Counted from the first letter of the stretch, positions 11,782 through 24,160 are shown. The stretch is DNA of 64,000 nt from Schistosoma haematobium (GCF_000699445.3 NC_067196.1:39204616-39268615); one strand, 5' to 3'. Notes: generated from the sequence alone by a model not told the origin. A program made the numbers and translations.

Positions 11782-12158
11782 AAAAGAATTCAATTGAATT
11801 CTGTGATGTTTTATCTCATGTACAATATAATCATTATCAAGAAATGGCACAAAAAAGTTCACTTATTCCTAAAACACCAAATACCCTAGCTAATGCAATC
11901 AAACTTGATCATTTACTTCAATTTGTTAAAGATAATAATAATAATAATGATATTGTTACTGGGGATAGTGATCTTTATAATAATAATAATAACACTAATG
12001 AAGATACTTTTTCTAAATCTACATTAACAAATTTACACTGTGATAATATATGTTCACCTGATATAAGTATCAGTTTACCTTCTTATACAAAAAATAATTT
12101 TACTAATGATACATTATTTATGGGACATTTAGAATGTAATCGTTTAATTACTACAGAA
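11782..12158 (+). CDS. Protocadherin-like protein, exon d (cytoplasmic tail)
   Basis: Starts after a strong pyrimidine tract ending TTTTTTATAG, takes up phase 1 from exon c (split Glu codon), and ends at GAA/GTAAGT in phase 0. It encodes about 126 residues with no membrane segment, rich in Ser, Thr and Asn, with two poly-Asn runs (AAT repeats at about 11933-11948 and 11978-11992). Low-complexity Asn runs are common in schistosome proteins and probably carry no specific function. No catalytic domain is visible. It is part of the intracellular tail, where partners of such receptors bind; the partners are unknown. Confidence 0.85.
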
Positions 12159-12292
12159 GTAAGTATGAATTATTAATATTATTATTATTTCTGAATGAGA
12201 TATATGATCTTTTACTGATTATTTCAAGATGTTGCTATGTTTACTAATCTCATATTGAATTTAATGAGTTCAAAATGTTCATTCAATTAGAT

Positions 12293-12736
12293 TGTGGTGG
12301 CCCGTGGATCTGACTCCAATTAGATCGTATGAATGTTTGTTATCGCCTATAATCGTATATAATCGTCGACTAAAATCGCGTTAGTCACTAACGGAATTAA
12401 ATAAGTCGAATAAGGAGAATGGACTTGTAAATACATATATTTTGTATATAAAGCGAATGGAATAGAGAGAAGAGAAACGACGCAGAGTGGTGATGGCCAA
12501 CTCCCCTTTTACTCAAGCGTCAATCAATATTTATAGTTACACACAAGTAAGTTACAGACATGTGATGAGTAATGGGATAAGAAATATACATACACATATG
12601 CGCTCATATAAAAACAGTCAAGATTGATAAGCGAATAAGTAACAAGTTCAGAATATAACTCAAGTAGAATAAATAGATTGGGCTGTCCGAAAGCCGAAAT
12701 GAGGTATATGGGCTTAACATAATAACCGACACTACA
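12293..12736 (-). repeat. Solo LTR with 4-bp target duplication
   Basis: A 444-bp unit bounded by TG and CA (minus-strand start TGTAGTGTCGG, end CCACCACA) and flanked on both sides by AGAT (12289-12292 and 12737-12740). A related copy lies at 32741-33200. No protein-coding sequence is present, so it is the remnant of recombination between two LTRs of a full element. The 4-bp duplication and TG...CA ends fit Ty3/Gypsy-type LTR elements. Strand is set only by the TGTAGTG end and is uncertain. It lies in the intron between exons d and e. Confidence 0.8.
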
Positions 12737-13185
12737 AGATCTTTTATATAATAGTTCTTTCAACTATAATCATATGTCATTCCATACATACTTGACCTAA
12801 TCCAATATGCTTTACTATCTCATATATCTTTGTAAGAGTTATGAAATAGAATGATAATAAACTTCAAATCATTCTGCGAGGAACTAAATTTCATTCACCT
12901 TTTTTTCTTCAATAGTAATATTAATTAAAGTTCTATTCAATCAATTCTCCTTAAAATCTGTATTTATTCGAATATTTGCTTTATAAACTGTTATACCTCG
13001 ATCAGTTATAATTAGTGAGATTATTTTATACCAAATAGTTTATCAAATTTGCATTCTTTATAATAATTTATGAACAAATATACAAAATTAATTTTTCAAG
13101 CGTGTAGACACTTTCACAAGTTCTTTGAGTCATAATTTTCCAGATGAGATGATCGTATACAACCATAAGATATCTGTACATTTGA
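12737..13185. other. AT-rich intron sequence
   Basis: Part of the long last intron (12159-21655). Nothing recognised. Confidence 0.5.
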
Positions 13186-13385
13186 AATCATGAGTTAATC
13201 AAAGCCAGATCATCATTGCAAATAATTGGAACAATGGGTGGCCTTTTTGTTTTAGTACGAGACTCCTCAGTTGTATGCATTCATGATCTTTCATACTGGA
13301 CTCAAACTTAGGATCTTCAGCCTCTCGCATTATCCGTTTAAGTCAGTTATCATAATACATTATTTCGCTACCATCGGAGATTTAT
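13186..13385 (-). repeat. SINE family S1, strongly decayed copy
   Basis: On the minus strand a CTGAGGAGTC phrase (hammerhead CUGANGA plus start of helix II) ends at about 13258. Upstream it is followed, in S1 order, by remains of a tRNA-like head (CTTAGGATCTTCAGCCTC on the plus strand). The GAAA side is altered. It agrees with better copies at 13811-14140 and 24829-25268. Confidence 0.55.
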
Positions 13386-13810
13386 GCAGTTGATAATCAA
13401 AAAGGTTACCATATCTTTAATTGATACACAGATAAAATCATTTGCAAAAAAGCGCTAGACCTTGGTTTTGTGTTCGTTAGCATAAGCATCAAAATGAGTC
13501 GATAGTCTTAAGTTGGTCGATGTTTCACTTGCTGTTCCAATCAACTACCGTCACGGCCGGCAGAGTCATTACTCAGCTAGTTCAGCGGTAACTAACAGAG
13601 CAATAATTTGGTAAATATTCGCTGTATTCTTAACTAATTATCAAAATCTGTTAAATTCTTTATTTAGTAAGTCTTTAATTCAAAGCAACTAGTAAACGTC
13701 TTCAAATCATCCAGTACACAAACAGTGATGACAGGGATAAATGCTCAATATTTTAACATATGAAATCAAACTATGTATTTCAATTTTCTGATTGAGGTCA
13801 CGAATACATT

Positions 13811-14145
13811 GGTGTTAGACCACCATTCGAAACCTGGAAGTACTGGACAGCCGTTTCGTACTATTTAGGCACTCAGTAGTGCGCATTCACGATCCCGCTC
13901 GAGGGATTCCAACCTAGGGCCTTCAGTCTTGCACGCGAACCCTCAACCTACTGGACCATTGAGCCGGCATCCAATCGTGTTAATGTCTAACATCAACCAA
14001 TCCACGAAATTGCACGACCATCTTCCATTGTACTGAGTTAGATACCTGTCTCTACCCGACACGGATTAGCTCCACTGCTCACAGCTTCTCACAAGAACTC
14101 CGAGAATTTTCTCGCAAAGCTAGTCACTGGTGAGCACACATGTTA
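13811..14145 (-). repeat. SINE family S1 copy with damaged hammerhead
   Basis: Minus-strand order: a 5' part, a tRNA-like head (box A near GGCTCAATGG, box B near GGTTGGAATCC), then the hammerhead region at about 13840-13895 and the conserved 3' phrase CCAGGTTTCGAATGG. The GAAAC and the GCTGTC/CAG cleavage side are kept, but the GA of CTGAGGA reads TG, which should abolish activity. No poly-A tail is visible. Lies in the last cadherin intron. Confidence 0.75.
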
Positions 14146-14335
14146 ATTATCATTATCCAGGATTCAAATATAATCCTATCTCTCAATTAAAATCTGAAAT
14201 CACAATTTATTTTGATCGATTACTTCTCTTTTGATATAAAATTTATTAGCGGTAAATCAGTTTCAATAGAACACTGACGTTATAAAATTTTATTAGTCCA
14301 ATAACACTGTGCTACTCTTGCAGTGAATAGGAACA

Positions 14336-14695
14336 CCAGTGGGAACAATCAAATGTATCTGAGTACAAAATTACAGAACATCTCACTAAAATCTGAGAAT
14401 CATATGGTAAATCAATAATTTGCAAAATATCAATCCATAGTCTGAAACTTGACTGTTCCTGTTGCAAGCATCAATCCATTATCTCAGATTTCATTGTTCA
14501 TGTATTTTCATACCAATTGCGTTCCGTTCCCGTCCTTTCCTCATCGAACTTCTACTGAAATACATTCTATGCCTGACCACCGTTACAAACTACTTATGTG
14601 GATAGAAGTAACCCACACCACACTATGTTGTATGAATATAAATTATAATATTCATTTCGAAATGTATTTTTCATAATAATCAGTAATATATATAA
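14336..14695. repeat. Dispersed repeat family X
   Basis: Inverted relative to the copy at 49685-49980, with further copies at 28075-28375 and 42950-43110. Shared phrases include AACATCTCACTAAAATCTGAGAA, ATCTCAGATTTCATTGTT and CATTCTATGCCTGA. No coding capacity is recognised. Family class unknown. Confidence 0.65.
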
Positions 14696-16835
14696 TTAAC
14701 TAATTAAAGTGAATTTAGCAATCATTACTAACATCTATTCAGTTAAATACCAAGTTAACTGTAAGGATTGAATCGCTTAGAACATGAAGTAATTAGTGCA
14801 AATAAGATATTGTCCATTGTCAATATTAACTGAATTTAAAGAAATAGTAGCTATTAAACATTTTATAATGTATATTTTATTGTAGTTCACTGTTGAATGA
14901 AATTGTAATGGTTAGATGAATTTCGTGATCTATTAAAGATCATTTACAAAATCGTTATGATTGTAGTGACTGTGCTTCGGTGACCAATCACTCTCGTAAC
15001 CGTTACCATATAATCTTCAACGGTGTTTAAAAACAGAAGGCAAAGAGAAGCAGCGACTACAGTTTTATTAGCAGATAACTCAGGTCACAGAGCAGTGAGG
15101 CGAAGGAATGAGTCAGCAAACCGAGAGTGTGTAGGGTGTAAATGTACATGTATATATATAACGAAATGAATGGATCATCGAATCAATTAAGCAGTTAATA
15201 ATAAACTAGCAGTAAGCAATGTTCAACATGCATATTTCATACAAACACAACAATAACAAAGGTACAATAAGTTGTAATAGTACGGATGACTTTGTCCTTT
15301 AAATAAGTTAACAAAAAGGTTTAACTGAGTTAAATAAGAAGAAACTCAATTGCACGTGAGTTGGTATATGATATCAAATAAAACAACTTATCAAACAGTA
15401 GTTGAAATACACATTTAATATACTTTATTTATACAAATATTTAGATAGATTATTATTCATATTCTGAAGCAATAAATGAATTTCTAAATATGTCTATGTG
15501 TAAAGTAGTAACCATTAGTATTTATACATAAATGACATTTTCCTATGATTCATTGTATGATTATTTCACAGGATAATTACTGTTATAGACCCAGGTAATG
15601 AAGTTAATAATATGCTAAACATATATAGTATTTGTAGTTTATACATTAGCTTTCGTATGCAAACTGTATTTCTCTAAAATAAGAAAGTCCCTTCTTGACA
15701 CATTCATAATAAGAAAATTGTCACTGATATTTATATAGGTTATAAGATAGATCTCATACCCAAATCAGTGATAAAGTATCTTATATGCTTTTCATACATT
15801 AATTTTTGCTGTTTATCTTCCTGGGAAATAAAAGCATTGGATACCATCACCTTCTACTAAGATTTTTTTTATCACAGTTTATTTTGTCTATATTTTCCAA
15901 AATAATGTATCATATACATAATGCATGATGCCAGGATTAAATTAAATGTCAAATAAGATGTAATACACTGTAATCGTATATCTCAAACGTATAGTTGAAT
16001 TAAAATGTTATTCACATTTTTGGTATTAAATTAGAATTTAGTTACCGCTACATTCTCTGTTTTACATATACACAATTTCGTCTCTAAGCAACCAATCTTT
16101 TTTAGGAAATACTGTTATATTCAAGAACCAAATTTTTAAAAAAAGTACAAATCTTGTGGTTTTCCTTCTGTATATCGATAATACTTTTAATTTAATCACT
16201 TTGACTTATAATGAAAAAACGAAACAACTATTGCCTAGTTTTGGTGGCAATCATTTTTAACTCCAGAAAATAACATTCTGATAATGTTTCACTCTCTCTA
16301 AATAAAATGGTTTATTATCGAGAACTTTGCCAACTGTAAATTACGATCAATTTTAAAATAAATGGGATCACAATTGTTAACAAAAATCAAATATATTTTT
16401 ATTTTCAGTATTAATAAGTGTATCATGTTCTTAATAGATCCACATCAGTTTTAAAATGCTTAGAGCTTTCATATGGAAAACTTGTTTAGGTGATATTTAA
16501 TAACTTGAACAAGATAAAAGAGCTCTTTCCTAACTATTGTCCATTAGATGAGTGTACTTAGTTCACACGCTAAATATCAAAAAACTCATTCTGTTCATTG
16601 GTTACCAGAACAAAAAAAGCATTTTAACCAACATAATATCCTGTTATATAACTGAGCTCTAAGAATGTAAGTGAAACCAGTGAACTTAGAAAAAATACTT
16701 AGTTGATACATGTGAATAATAAGCTTTCAAGTCAGAAAATATCCTGTTACATTTCTGATTAACAAACAAACTAATGGATTCAAAGTTGCAACCTTATTAC
16801 AAAGCATATTGTGCTATGTACAAAAATTACATCTA
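14696..16835. other. Intron sequence with one GC-richer block
   Basis: Mostly AT-rich. Around 14960-15370 lies a GC-richer block starting TGTAGTGACTGTG that resembles LTR sequence in texture, but I found neither a matching CA end nor a target duplication. Nothing else supported. Confidence 0.4.
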
Positions 16836-16839
16836 ATAA

Positions 16840-17010
16840 TTGAATTCATGAATCAATTGACACAAGACCAAAATGGAAAACCTGGAAGCACTGGACGGTC
16901 GTCTCATCCTAATATTGGACTCCTCAGCAGTGCGTATCCACGATCCTGCATCTCGAAATTAGAACCCAGGACCTTTCAGTCTCGTGTGCAAACGCTTAAC
17001 CTTTAATCGA
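16840..17010 (-). repeat. SINE family S1, 5'-truncated copy
   Basis: Minus strand: tRNA-like head with box B (GGTTCTAATTTC), then hammerhead with intact stem I arms (GCACTG type), CTGAGGA (16921-16927) and helix II GTCC/AGGAT, but GAGAC in place of GAAAC at 16900-16904, an A14-type change expected to kill cleavage. The 5' part beyond box A is missing. Confidence 0.75.
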
Positions 17011-17659
17011 TTCAACTTTCGCTTAACTCTACATCTAGATCAAAGCTGTCTATATGATTTTGAATCTAAATATCTTAAGAAGTTAAACATTGAGCTTATA
17101 ATTGTCAATCGAATTTTATTACTTTTTAGTGAACCTCCACAAAAAACACTTGTTTTTAAACAGATAAAGTAAGGATTTGCATTTAGTTTAGTTTATTGAT
17201 GATAATCTAGTCCATGTGTAATCTGATGGTTGTATTTTATTAAAAAATATTAAATCATTGACAATATGGGATAGTCCATAGTATAATTATTTCTTCCAAA
17301 TAGTGTCAGTGATGTTGTCCGGTTACTAGAAATGTTAAATTTGCACTGATATTTTAATAAATCATGTTACTATAAGGTTTTGATCAAAAGCTTGGTTAAA
17401 TAATCTTAAGTTTCTCTTCAAATTACACATTACGAAATAATTACGATACAAACTTATGTTGATTTTTAAGATACATGATATTTCTATGAAAATACATTTT
17501 TAAAATATTGGAACTAACTTTTTCTACCAGTTAAATAATCTATATAATCCAATTCTTGATAAGTCCCTGTTTTATATTATCATACATCATCACTATGAAA
17601 AGTAAGAGAGAGTATATTATTCCAAATGAAGACCAATTACAAAACATTTTCTAAACGAC

Positions 17660-17805
17660 TAAGAATGTAGAATTGATTGATCACTGGTTGGTAATCATTG
17701 TCATGTGCGTCATGTCCTTCTTAGCTCAGATTGAATGCTATAGACCAAGTTGCAATGTGGTCACTAGTCTAGATGACTCGACATTGCGTACACCATCTTA
17801 TTTAA
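17660..17805 (-). repeat. SINE family S2, 3' fragment
   Basis: Matches the distal part of S2 at 49068-49160 and, inverted, 230-345: shared TGATCACTGG, GATTGAATGCTAT and CTAGATGACTCGACATTGCG phrases. No tRNA head or ribozyme core remains. Confidence 0.65.
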
Positions 17806-18591
17806 TTAGTAGATATTATTTAGACAAATAAATACCATTAAAAGTATTAGTTTATTGTAAACATTACTGTTGCAAATAAGTTACTTGATTATTAAATGAC
17901 TTAAATTATCATTAGATTAAAGTGGTTTTTAATAGAGGCTTTTCCTAAATTATGTTTTCTTTCTTTAACTATAACAAGAATGGTTACAATAATATTAATC
18001 AACAAATTTAATGTAACTCTATAGATAAAACGTGTACTTATAATGAGTATGTTTTTGTTTTAAATTAGAAAAGATAATAAAAACTGTATTTATTACCCAA
18101 ATATTCAACAAACAAAAAACAACTATCTCTCTTTTTTTTGCCACTTCTTCTGATGCAACTTTGAGAAGTTTTATTAATTACACTGTAAATCTAAAATAAA
18201 TAAAAAAAATAGAGCCAACTTCTATTCAATATTATAAAAATCAATAATTTAAAGAGATTTATAGTGGTTTATTCTCATCAAAACCGGAACAAAATATCTT
18301 CTTTACAAGATCTTCTATCAATATGACACAATATAATTATATTCTAGTAAAATTTTAATTCTTTCATCATATGCATATGAACAATATATTTCTTTTGGGA
18401 TAGCAAATAATATTGTGTTAAACAAATAATACAAAATGTATGGTATTTTTTAATGTACCTTTGGTAATTCATAGAAAAGAGAACCTGTCAGAAATTAATT
18501 TAGACTAGCTAGAATTCATAAAAAATCCAAAATATATATCCCTAAAAAACGTTCATTTTGTTTATGAATGAAAGAAAAAAGTAAACATTTT
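17806..18591. other. AT-rich intron sequence
   Basis: Homopolymer-rich intron sequence of the cadherin gene; nothing recognised. Confidence 0.5.
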
Positions 18592-18840
18592 AATAGTTGA
18601 GATCGTGAGTTAATTGAAGATAGACCACCATGGAAAACCTGGAACCACTGGAAAGCCGTGTCATCCTATTGTGAGACTTCTCAACAATTCGCATCCACGA
18701 TCTTGCTTCGCGAGATTCGAACCAGGGACTTATTGGTCTCGCAGGCAAGTGCTTAATGTTTAGATCACTAAGCCGACATCCGGTGGTGTTAATGTCTAAC
18801 TTCAACTAATCCACGAAACTGCGCCACCACCCACCATTGT
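18592..18840 (-). repeat. SINE family S1 copy, ribozyme decayed
   Basis: The minus strand shows the S1 order: 5' segment, box A near GGCTTAGTGATC, box B GGTTCGAATC, hammerhead region 18655-18700, then CCAGGTTTTCCATGG. The core reads TTGAGAA and GACACGG in place of CTGAGGA and GAAACGG, so it is inactive. The tRNA-like head is well kept. Confidence 0.75.
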
Positions 18841-20730
18841 CTTCACAACAGAAAGTAAACTAACGAATGAAATTATATGTAAATAAAAACTGAAATGGTT
18901 AGTTGTATTGCAGTTTATGTGTTAAAAAAATTTTTTTGAGCTTTTTGACAAAACTACCTTTATCGTCAGTTGTAAACAAAAAAATTGCAATACTTCTGTT
19001 ATTAAAAAAATCGCATCATATGAAACCATGTTCTGTAGATTTAAAAAATTGTTTTGGATAATTCAATCTGATTGTGTTATATCCCAGCGAGAAATATGAA
19101 TGGTAACTCTTAATAACCATTCATGAATAAATATTGTGTCTATTCTTAGTGTATAACTAACTATTCAGTAGATGGATTATGTATAACTATACTCCTCTTA
19201 TTACAAGCTTCACTTTGACCTATAAACTATTATCATATGATTTGTCGTTCGTGAGTTATGCCCAGTCTACTAATGACAGTCTTCCACGTTCACAGACATT
19301 TTTGGCCAGATTTTGTTCAAATGTTATCCTCTATTTTATCGTACGATGTGGTCAGTTTAATTTGTATATAAACCTAGTATGTTTGAAATACATTATTCAT
19401 ATCGTAGAGGTTGAGATTGGTGTTCTGAACATAACAGGCAGCGCTAGGCATGAAGCAGAACCGATAAGGACTTAAGGTTGCTCATACAGGTTTACATGTC
19501 ATTGATCCAGTAGACAAATCACTGTTCTCTAATTGGCGATGTCATTACGTTATATATTAATTTGTCACAAGGCCCACAAGTTATAACAGACTGTAACTTT
19601 ACAATGATTAATATGATTTATTGAAAGAATTTTCTTACATTATCTAATGATATAGTTAAATTGCTTGTTGTACGAGAAGTCATATCTTTTTATATCTGTT
19701 ATTAGTTGAAGTAAACATTAACTGATATGAAGTCCACGAAGACTAGATCAAAGTTTATTTTCCGTCCAATGAGACAAAGTTATTATATTCTACAGCGATA
19801 ATTGAAAGAGCTTAATACATATAGTCCAGTGAGATATCAATAATAATAAAAGTAATGGATAGACAGAAATTAAAAATAGTAATTTTCATACGTGAATTAA
19901 ATATTCGAAATGCATTAATCATTAACTATTCTTCATTCATCTACGCAAAATGTTTGTCATTCGTTTCAGCAATATTTATATTTATTTTTCTGGTTTATTA
20001 TTTATATTTATATACAAATGATTAATTCATCATGAACATAGAAATACAAATAGGTGTAAATGTCAAGTCTATTGTACAAGCCTATGCATAAATGTACATA
20101 GATACATATATTCCTATTCTGAGTTTTGTTTTAACATTCATGAACACTATTTGACAGTGTAAATTTTCTAATTGATAATCTATTGAAGATAATTGATGAT
20201 TTTATTGTTATTTATAACTTAGAAGCAATACTAATCTATCAAATCAACGACAACATTATCATTAGTAATACACCTATATATTTGAATATAATCATCAAAC
20301 TATATTTAGAACTAGACTAAATCCTATCAATGACATATAGTTCTTACAATATCTGCTCTCTCTCTCTCTTGAAATGAGAAAAAAACCACGACATGTGAAA
20401 TATAAGCTGATTCGATAGAATAAAACTTGAAAAACAATACATCTACTTTGAATTTTTTGAACCAGTAATAGTTTGTGTTAAAATTTTAGATTATTGTTTC
20501 AATGAGAGTGGCTTTTTTTAAAGAAGAATAAAATAGTTCAAAACTTTGATAAGCTGAAACTGAAGTTTTCATTTTAAAAAATGTACTGAAAAACTGCATT
20601 ACTTCATGAATCATCTAAGTTTACGATGTGATAGCAATGGTTAAATTCAGAAATGCTATCCAGAACATGAATATTTTATTGTAACTAAAGTTTATTTCAT
20701 AGTCAGAGAGGGGTTTTGTGGAGATTATTG
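18841..20730. other. AT-rich intron sequence
   Basis: A short TCTC microsatellite lies near 20357-20371. Otherwise nothing recognised except the phrase near 19442 shared with 10565. Confidence 0.45.
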
Positions 20731-20734
20731 TAGT

Positions 20735-20820
20735 TCAATAATTGAATTCATAAGTCAATTGAAGCTAGATCACCATGGAAAACCTGGAAGCACTGGACAG
20801 CCGTTTCATCCTGTAAGTCT
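20735..20820 (-). repeat. SINE family S1, terminal fragment
   Basis: Only the 3' part of an S1 unit on the minus strand: GGATGAAACGGCTGTC then CAGTGC and CCAGGTTTTCCATGG. The GAAAC and GTC parts are intact, but the first half of the core is missing. It faces the more complete S1 copy at 20925-21245 in inverted orientation. Confidence 0.7.
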
Positions 20821-20924
20821 AGGAAATATCCGGCTTGTAGTCAACCATTAAATTTTCAAGAGCTTTTTTCTTCGTGATTTGATTTATAGTCTACTGGACC
20901 AAATATAAAATACTCGTTTGATTG

Positions 20925-21245
20925 CTGGAATTCTAGTAAGAAGCCGTTACTAGTTCAGTTCAACCGGGTCTGTTGTGAGATAGTAACTCACTGAAGTCAA
21001 TAGTGGACGGTGGTGCGATTTCGTGCATTGTTTGAATTTAAACATCAATGCCGTTGGATGACGGCTCAGTGGTTTAAACGTTAAGCGTTCGCACGCGAAA
21101 CTGATAGATCTTGGTTTCGATTCACGCGAGGAGGGAAGGTGGATGCGCACTGTTGAGGAGTCCCACAATGGGACGAAACGGCTTTCCAGTGCTTCCAGGT
21201 TTTCCATGGTTGCCTTGCTTCAACTGACCCATGAGTTCTATTATT
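20925..21245 (+). repeat. SINE family S1, near-complete copy with hammerhead
   Basis: Best-ordered plus-strand copy. The tRNA-like head lies at about 21060-21125 (box A GGCTCAGTGGTTTAA, box B GGTTTCGATTC). The hammerhead spans 21147-21192: stem I GCACTG/CAGTGC (21147-21152 with 21187-21192), core TTGAGGA (21153-21159), helix II GTCCC/GGGAC (21160-21164 with 21170-21174), GAAA 21175-21178, two-base helix III. Two changes, C3 to T at 21153 and G to T at 21184 in helix III, probably inactivate it. Such SINEs are made by RNA polymerase III from the internal boxes and moved by the reverse transcriptase of another element. Confidence 0.8.
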
Positions 21246-21655
21246 AACTTATGTAATAGGTATGAAAATATTCATTGCAGTCACATTTTATCGATTGTTT
21301 AGAGTAAATGATTAGTGCAATTTAGAAGTTCAACCTTATTTTCAAATCCATGAATGATGTTAAAAGAAGCGGGACTAAATTATTAGGAAATTTTATTCTT
21401 CATGCCTAAATTCACTCATACTGTTACAGTCTTACAATTTTATAAAATTTTTAAATTGGTGGTAAATTATCTATAATATCCTTTGTAAAAATCCGCGGCA
21501 AACAATATGGAAGTATAGCGGGAAACCTTCAGGTATTTATTTTATATGGAAGACAGTTGAATTTTGTTGTTTATCCATAAATACTATATATTACTAAGAT
21601 ATAATATTCTTTTTACGCTACATTTAATATATATTTGATTTTTTTTATCGATTAG

Positions 21656-22375
21656 AGCGGTCAAGAAACGCATAGTGAAAGTTTGCCGACTTCAGTTATA
21701 AATTCTGTTCCATACATATCCTATGCGCAGGATGCAGTGATGACTCTTCCTCGTGTATGTGCTATTCATGGAGCACCAGGAACTGCAATGAAACTTCTCG
21801 CTCTTCCATTAAATGATTCATCATATCTTGGTTGCTCTGAAATGAACAGAAATCTCTGCACCTCGTCATTGAATGACGCTCCTGTAATTGATTCAGATGT
21901 CGATTCTGGTCGTGGTGGCAGTGTAAATAATATTGGTAGTTCACCAAACAGTGACCAAATTACTCTAAATCACAATGTTTCTTCCCGTAAACCAAATGCT
22001 ACAGTATTCCCGGTTCATTATGTCACTGGTAGTCTGAATTTTAATTTAATTCCAGTATCTGTAGCCACAAGTTCAAATTTAACTCCATCTACATCATCCA
22101 ACCCACCTGTACTTTTACCTTTATCCGAAGTACCAAATGTTTCAACAGAATCAACTTTATTAAACCCTAAAAAATATTCTAAACTAACTGGAGATAAATT
22201 AAAAGTAACATTTGCTGAGAATCCTAATGAAGAAGAAATTTCATCTCAATTAACTAATTCATTAGATGGTACAAAACCGATAATTCATTATCCTACAGTT
22301 TCACCTAATCCGGTTAAAAAAGACAAAGGCCCTTGGCATCTTATACAATGTACATCAAATAATGTTAAATTATAA
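21656..22375 (+). CDS. Protocadherin-like protein, terminal exon e (cytoplasmic tail)
   Basis: Begins after TTTTTTTATCGATTAG in phase 0, as left by exon d, and runs 239 codons to a TAA. No membrane segment or catalytic domain is seen. The tail is rich in Ser, Asn, Pro and Thr, with a short acidic-Gly patch (DSDVDSGRGGS) and a lysine-containing end (NPVKKDKGPWH). It lies 9.5 kb downstream of exon d across an intron packed with SINEs and a solo LTR. The five recognised exons sum to 2025 bases, exactly 675 codons with the stop. The tail does not match a conserved intracellular motif I can name. Confidence 0.85.
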   Translation, partial: SGQETHSESLPTSVINSVPYISYAQDAVMTLPRVCAIHGAPGTAMKLLALPLNDSSYLGCSEMNRNLCTSSLNDAPVIDSDVDSGRGGSVNNIGSSPNSDQITLNHNVSSRKPNATVFPVHYVTGSLNFNLIPVSVATSSNLTPSTSSNPPVLLPLSEVPNVSTESTLLNPKKYSKLTGDKLKVTFAENPNEEEISSQLTNSLDGTKPIIHYPTVSPNPVKKDKGPWHLIQCTSNNVKL

Positions 22376-22461
22376 TTTTTAAAAAATGTACTTAAATTTT
22401 ATTCTGGAAAATCACTATAAATTATAAATAATTCTTTTTGAATGTATCAGTAATTTTTTTT

Positions 22462-22467
22462 AATAAA
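22462..22467 (+). terminator. Polyadenylation signal of the protocadherin-like gene
   Basis: AATAAA 87 bases after the stop codon in an AT-rich 3' untranslated region, the first canonical signal downstream. Cleavage would be expected within about 10-30 bases. Confidence 0.7.
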
Positions 22468-22475
22468 GACTTATT

Positions 22476-24095
22476 TCATCATCAGCTTATCAATTATTTA
22501 TATACCATGTCTTCTTCATCCCTCAAAATATAGTATTCATTTACTCTATAACGTAGTATCATTTTACTTAAGATTATACTTAGGAAATATTATTTGTAGT
22601 AATGATTTCGTTTGAATGTAACCAATATCCTCTGTTCTATGACATTTAATACATGATATCATTCTTTCGGCTTCCGTGCTTTCATAAGGACTAGCTTTGT
22701 AGAGTTAATACAATGTTTTTGAGAGTTTTCAATATTTCATAAATCAATTCCTTTCTCTATCTTTAACTGTAATCCATGATTAGCAGTTAAAGAGACGTGA
22801 TATTTCGAATTACTTTTCACTAAGTAATTCATTGTATAAAAATACTACTGAATGTTGCATAATATCATTTTATTTGATTAGAACTTTTCTCTAAACTTCA
22901 AAACCATCTGCTTGATCAAGATTCCAATGTTTGGATTAGCGTGAAATCTTACGCTACTACACATTCTAAGGACTTATAAAGGATAAATTGAAAGTGTTGA
23001 TCAAATGACATGGTTGAGAAAACATAATACTCATAAACAAATGTTAGATAGATTGAAGATATCATGATAACATTCATTATTAAGAGTGTCTAGTAACTCC
23101 AAATACCACTGAAGTTCATCAAAGATTTTAGTCATAGTAGAACATGAGTAATATTTACATTGGGTTTACTGATCATGATATTTATTGGTTGAATACGATT
23201 ACATTTTCTGTTTATTAAGCAAATTGGCTAATATGGTTAAAATATACATATTTCCTTCATGATGAATGTTTTATCAGAAGAAACTAATTGCTATCATTTA
23301 AAACTCTCATTATTCTTATTTTTGGCATTCATTGTTGAACTAAGCGTTGTCGTACATATATACCTAGTATACTTTCCAAGAATTAAATACAGGATAAATT
23401 TTTAAACAATATTCCTAATTTGGTTTTAAGTTTTGTAGTTCCTAGTTAACCCATTCAAATATAGGTTACAAAGCCTAAGTTAATAATCCTAATACAATTT
23501 CTTCTGATGAGTTTTATTTCACATGTTTCACCATAATGCTACTGCAATGAGTTGACATTCTATAGATCAAGATGTAATTCACTAACATGACTTCCTGTTC
23601 ATTAGTTCTATCATATAAAATGCAAAACATATCGGATTGATTTTATGTACATAAATCACTAACTTCTCTATGAGATTCACTTAATTCCACTGGTAAGGTG
23701 TAAAACGTATAATAGTTTATTGATCAACTGACTATCTGACGTTACCATATTTCTGACTGATGAAGTAATTATGCGTTCTTTAATACCTATTTAACTTTTT
23801 CAGTAGGGTAAGTAAAAAAAACCATTTTCGATAAGTAAGTAATGAATAATCACAATAAGTTAGTCACTCTTATCGTATTAACAATGCAAAAAGTAAATAA
23901 GTACCAGATATGGTTCCTAATTTGCACAATAGATTACATAATGAAAGGGATTCCACAGCTTTTTCCTTCAGTTGAATGTAACCAGATAGTCTTAGAATTA
24001 TGTAGAAATATCAACGAACGTAGTTACACACTAAAACTTTTAAAATTAAGCGCCGTACAAGAAACATTAAACTTAGCAGCGTTTCATTGTAGTTA
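22476..24095. other. Intergenic, nothing recognised
   Basis: AT-rich sequence past the 3' end of the cadherin gene. The short frame at 23842-24096 has no family features and looks accidental. Confidence 0.5.
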
Positions 24096-24100
24096 GTAAT

Positions 24101-24160
24101 TGGATCCAGGATAAGCGTTTGATCTTACTAGGAACTTATTGACTAGATGTAGCTGCATCC
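24101..24160 (-). repeat. SM-alpha-like hammerhead remnant (family S3)
   Basis: On the minus strand stem I arms ATCTAG and CTGGAT still pair (one G-T), with a decayed core between them (TCAATAA for CTGACGA, GATCAAACGC for GACGAAACGC). Layout agrees with the better copy at 53850-53965. Too decayed to act. Confidence 0.45.

Noticed and set aside
12524..12763. 79-codon minus-strand frame
   Set aside because: It lies across the solo LTR boundary and has no protein family features.
14960..15370. Solo LTR starting TGTAGTGAC
   Set aside because: No matching CA end followed by the expected duplication was found.
21060..21130. tRNA gene on the plus strand
   Set aside because: Same reason: internal promoter boxes of an S1 SINE, without a proper cloverleaf.
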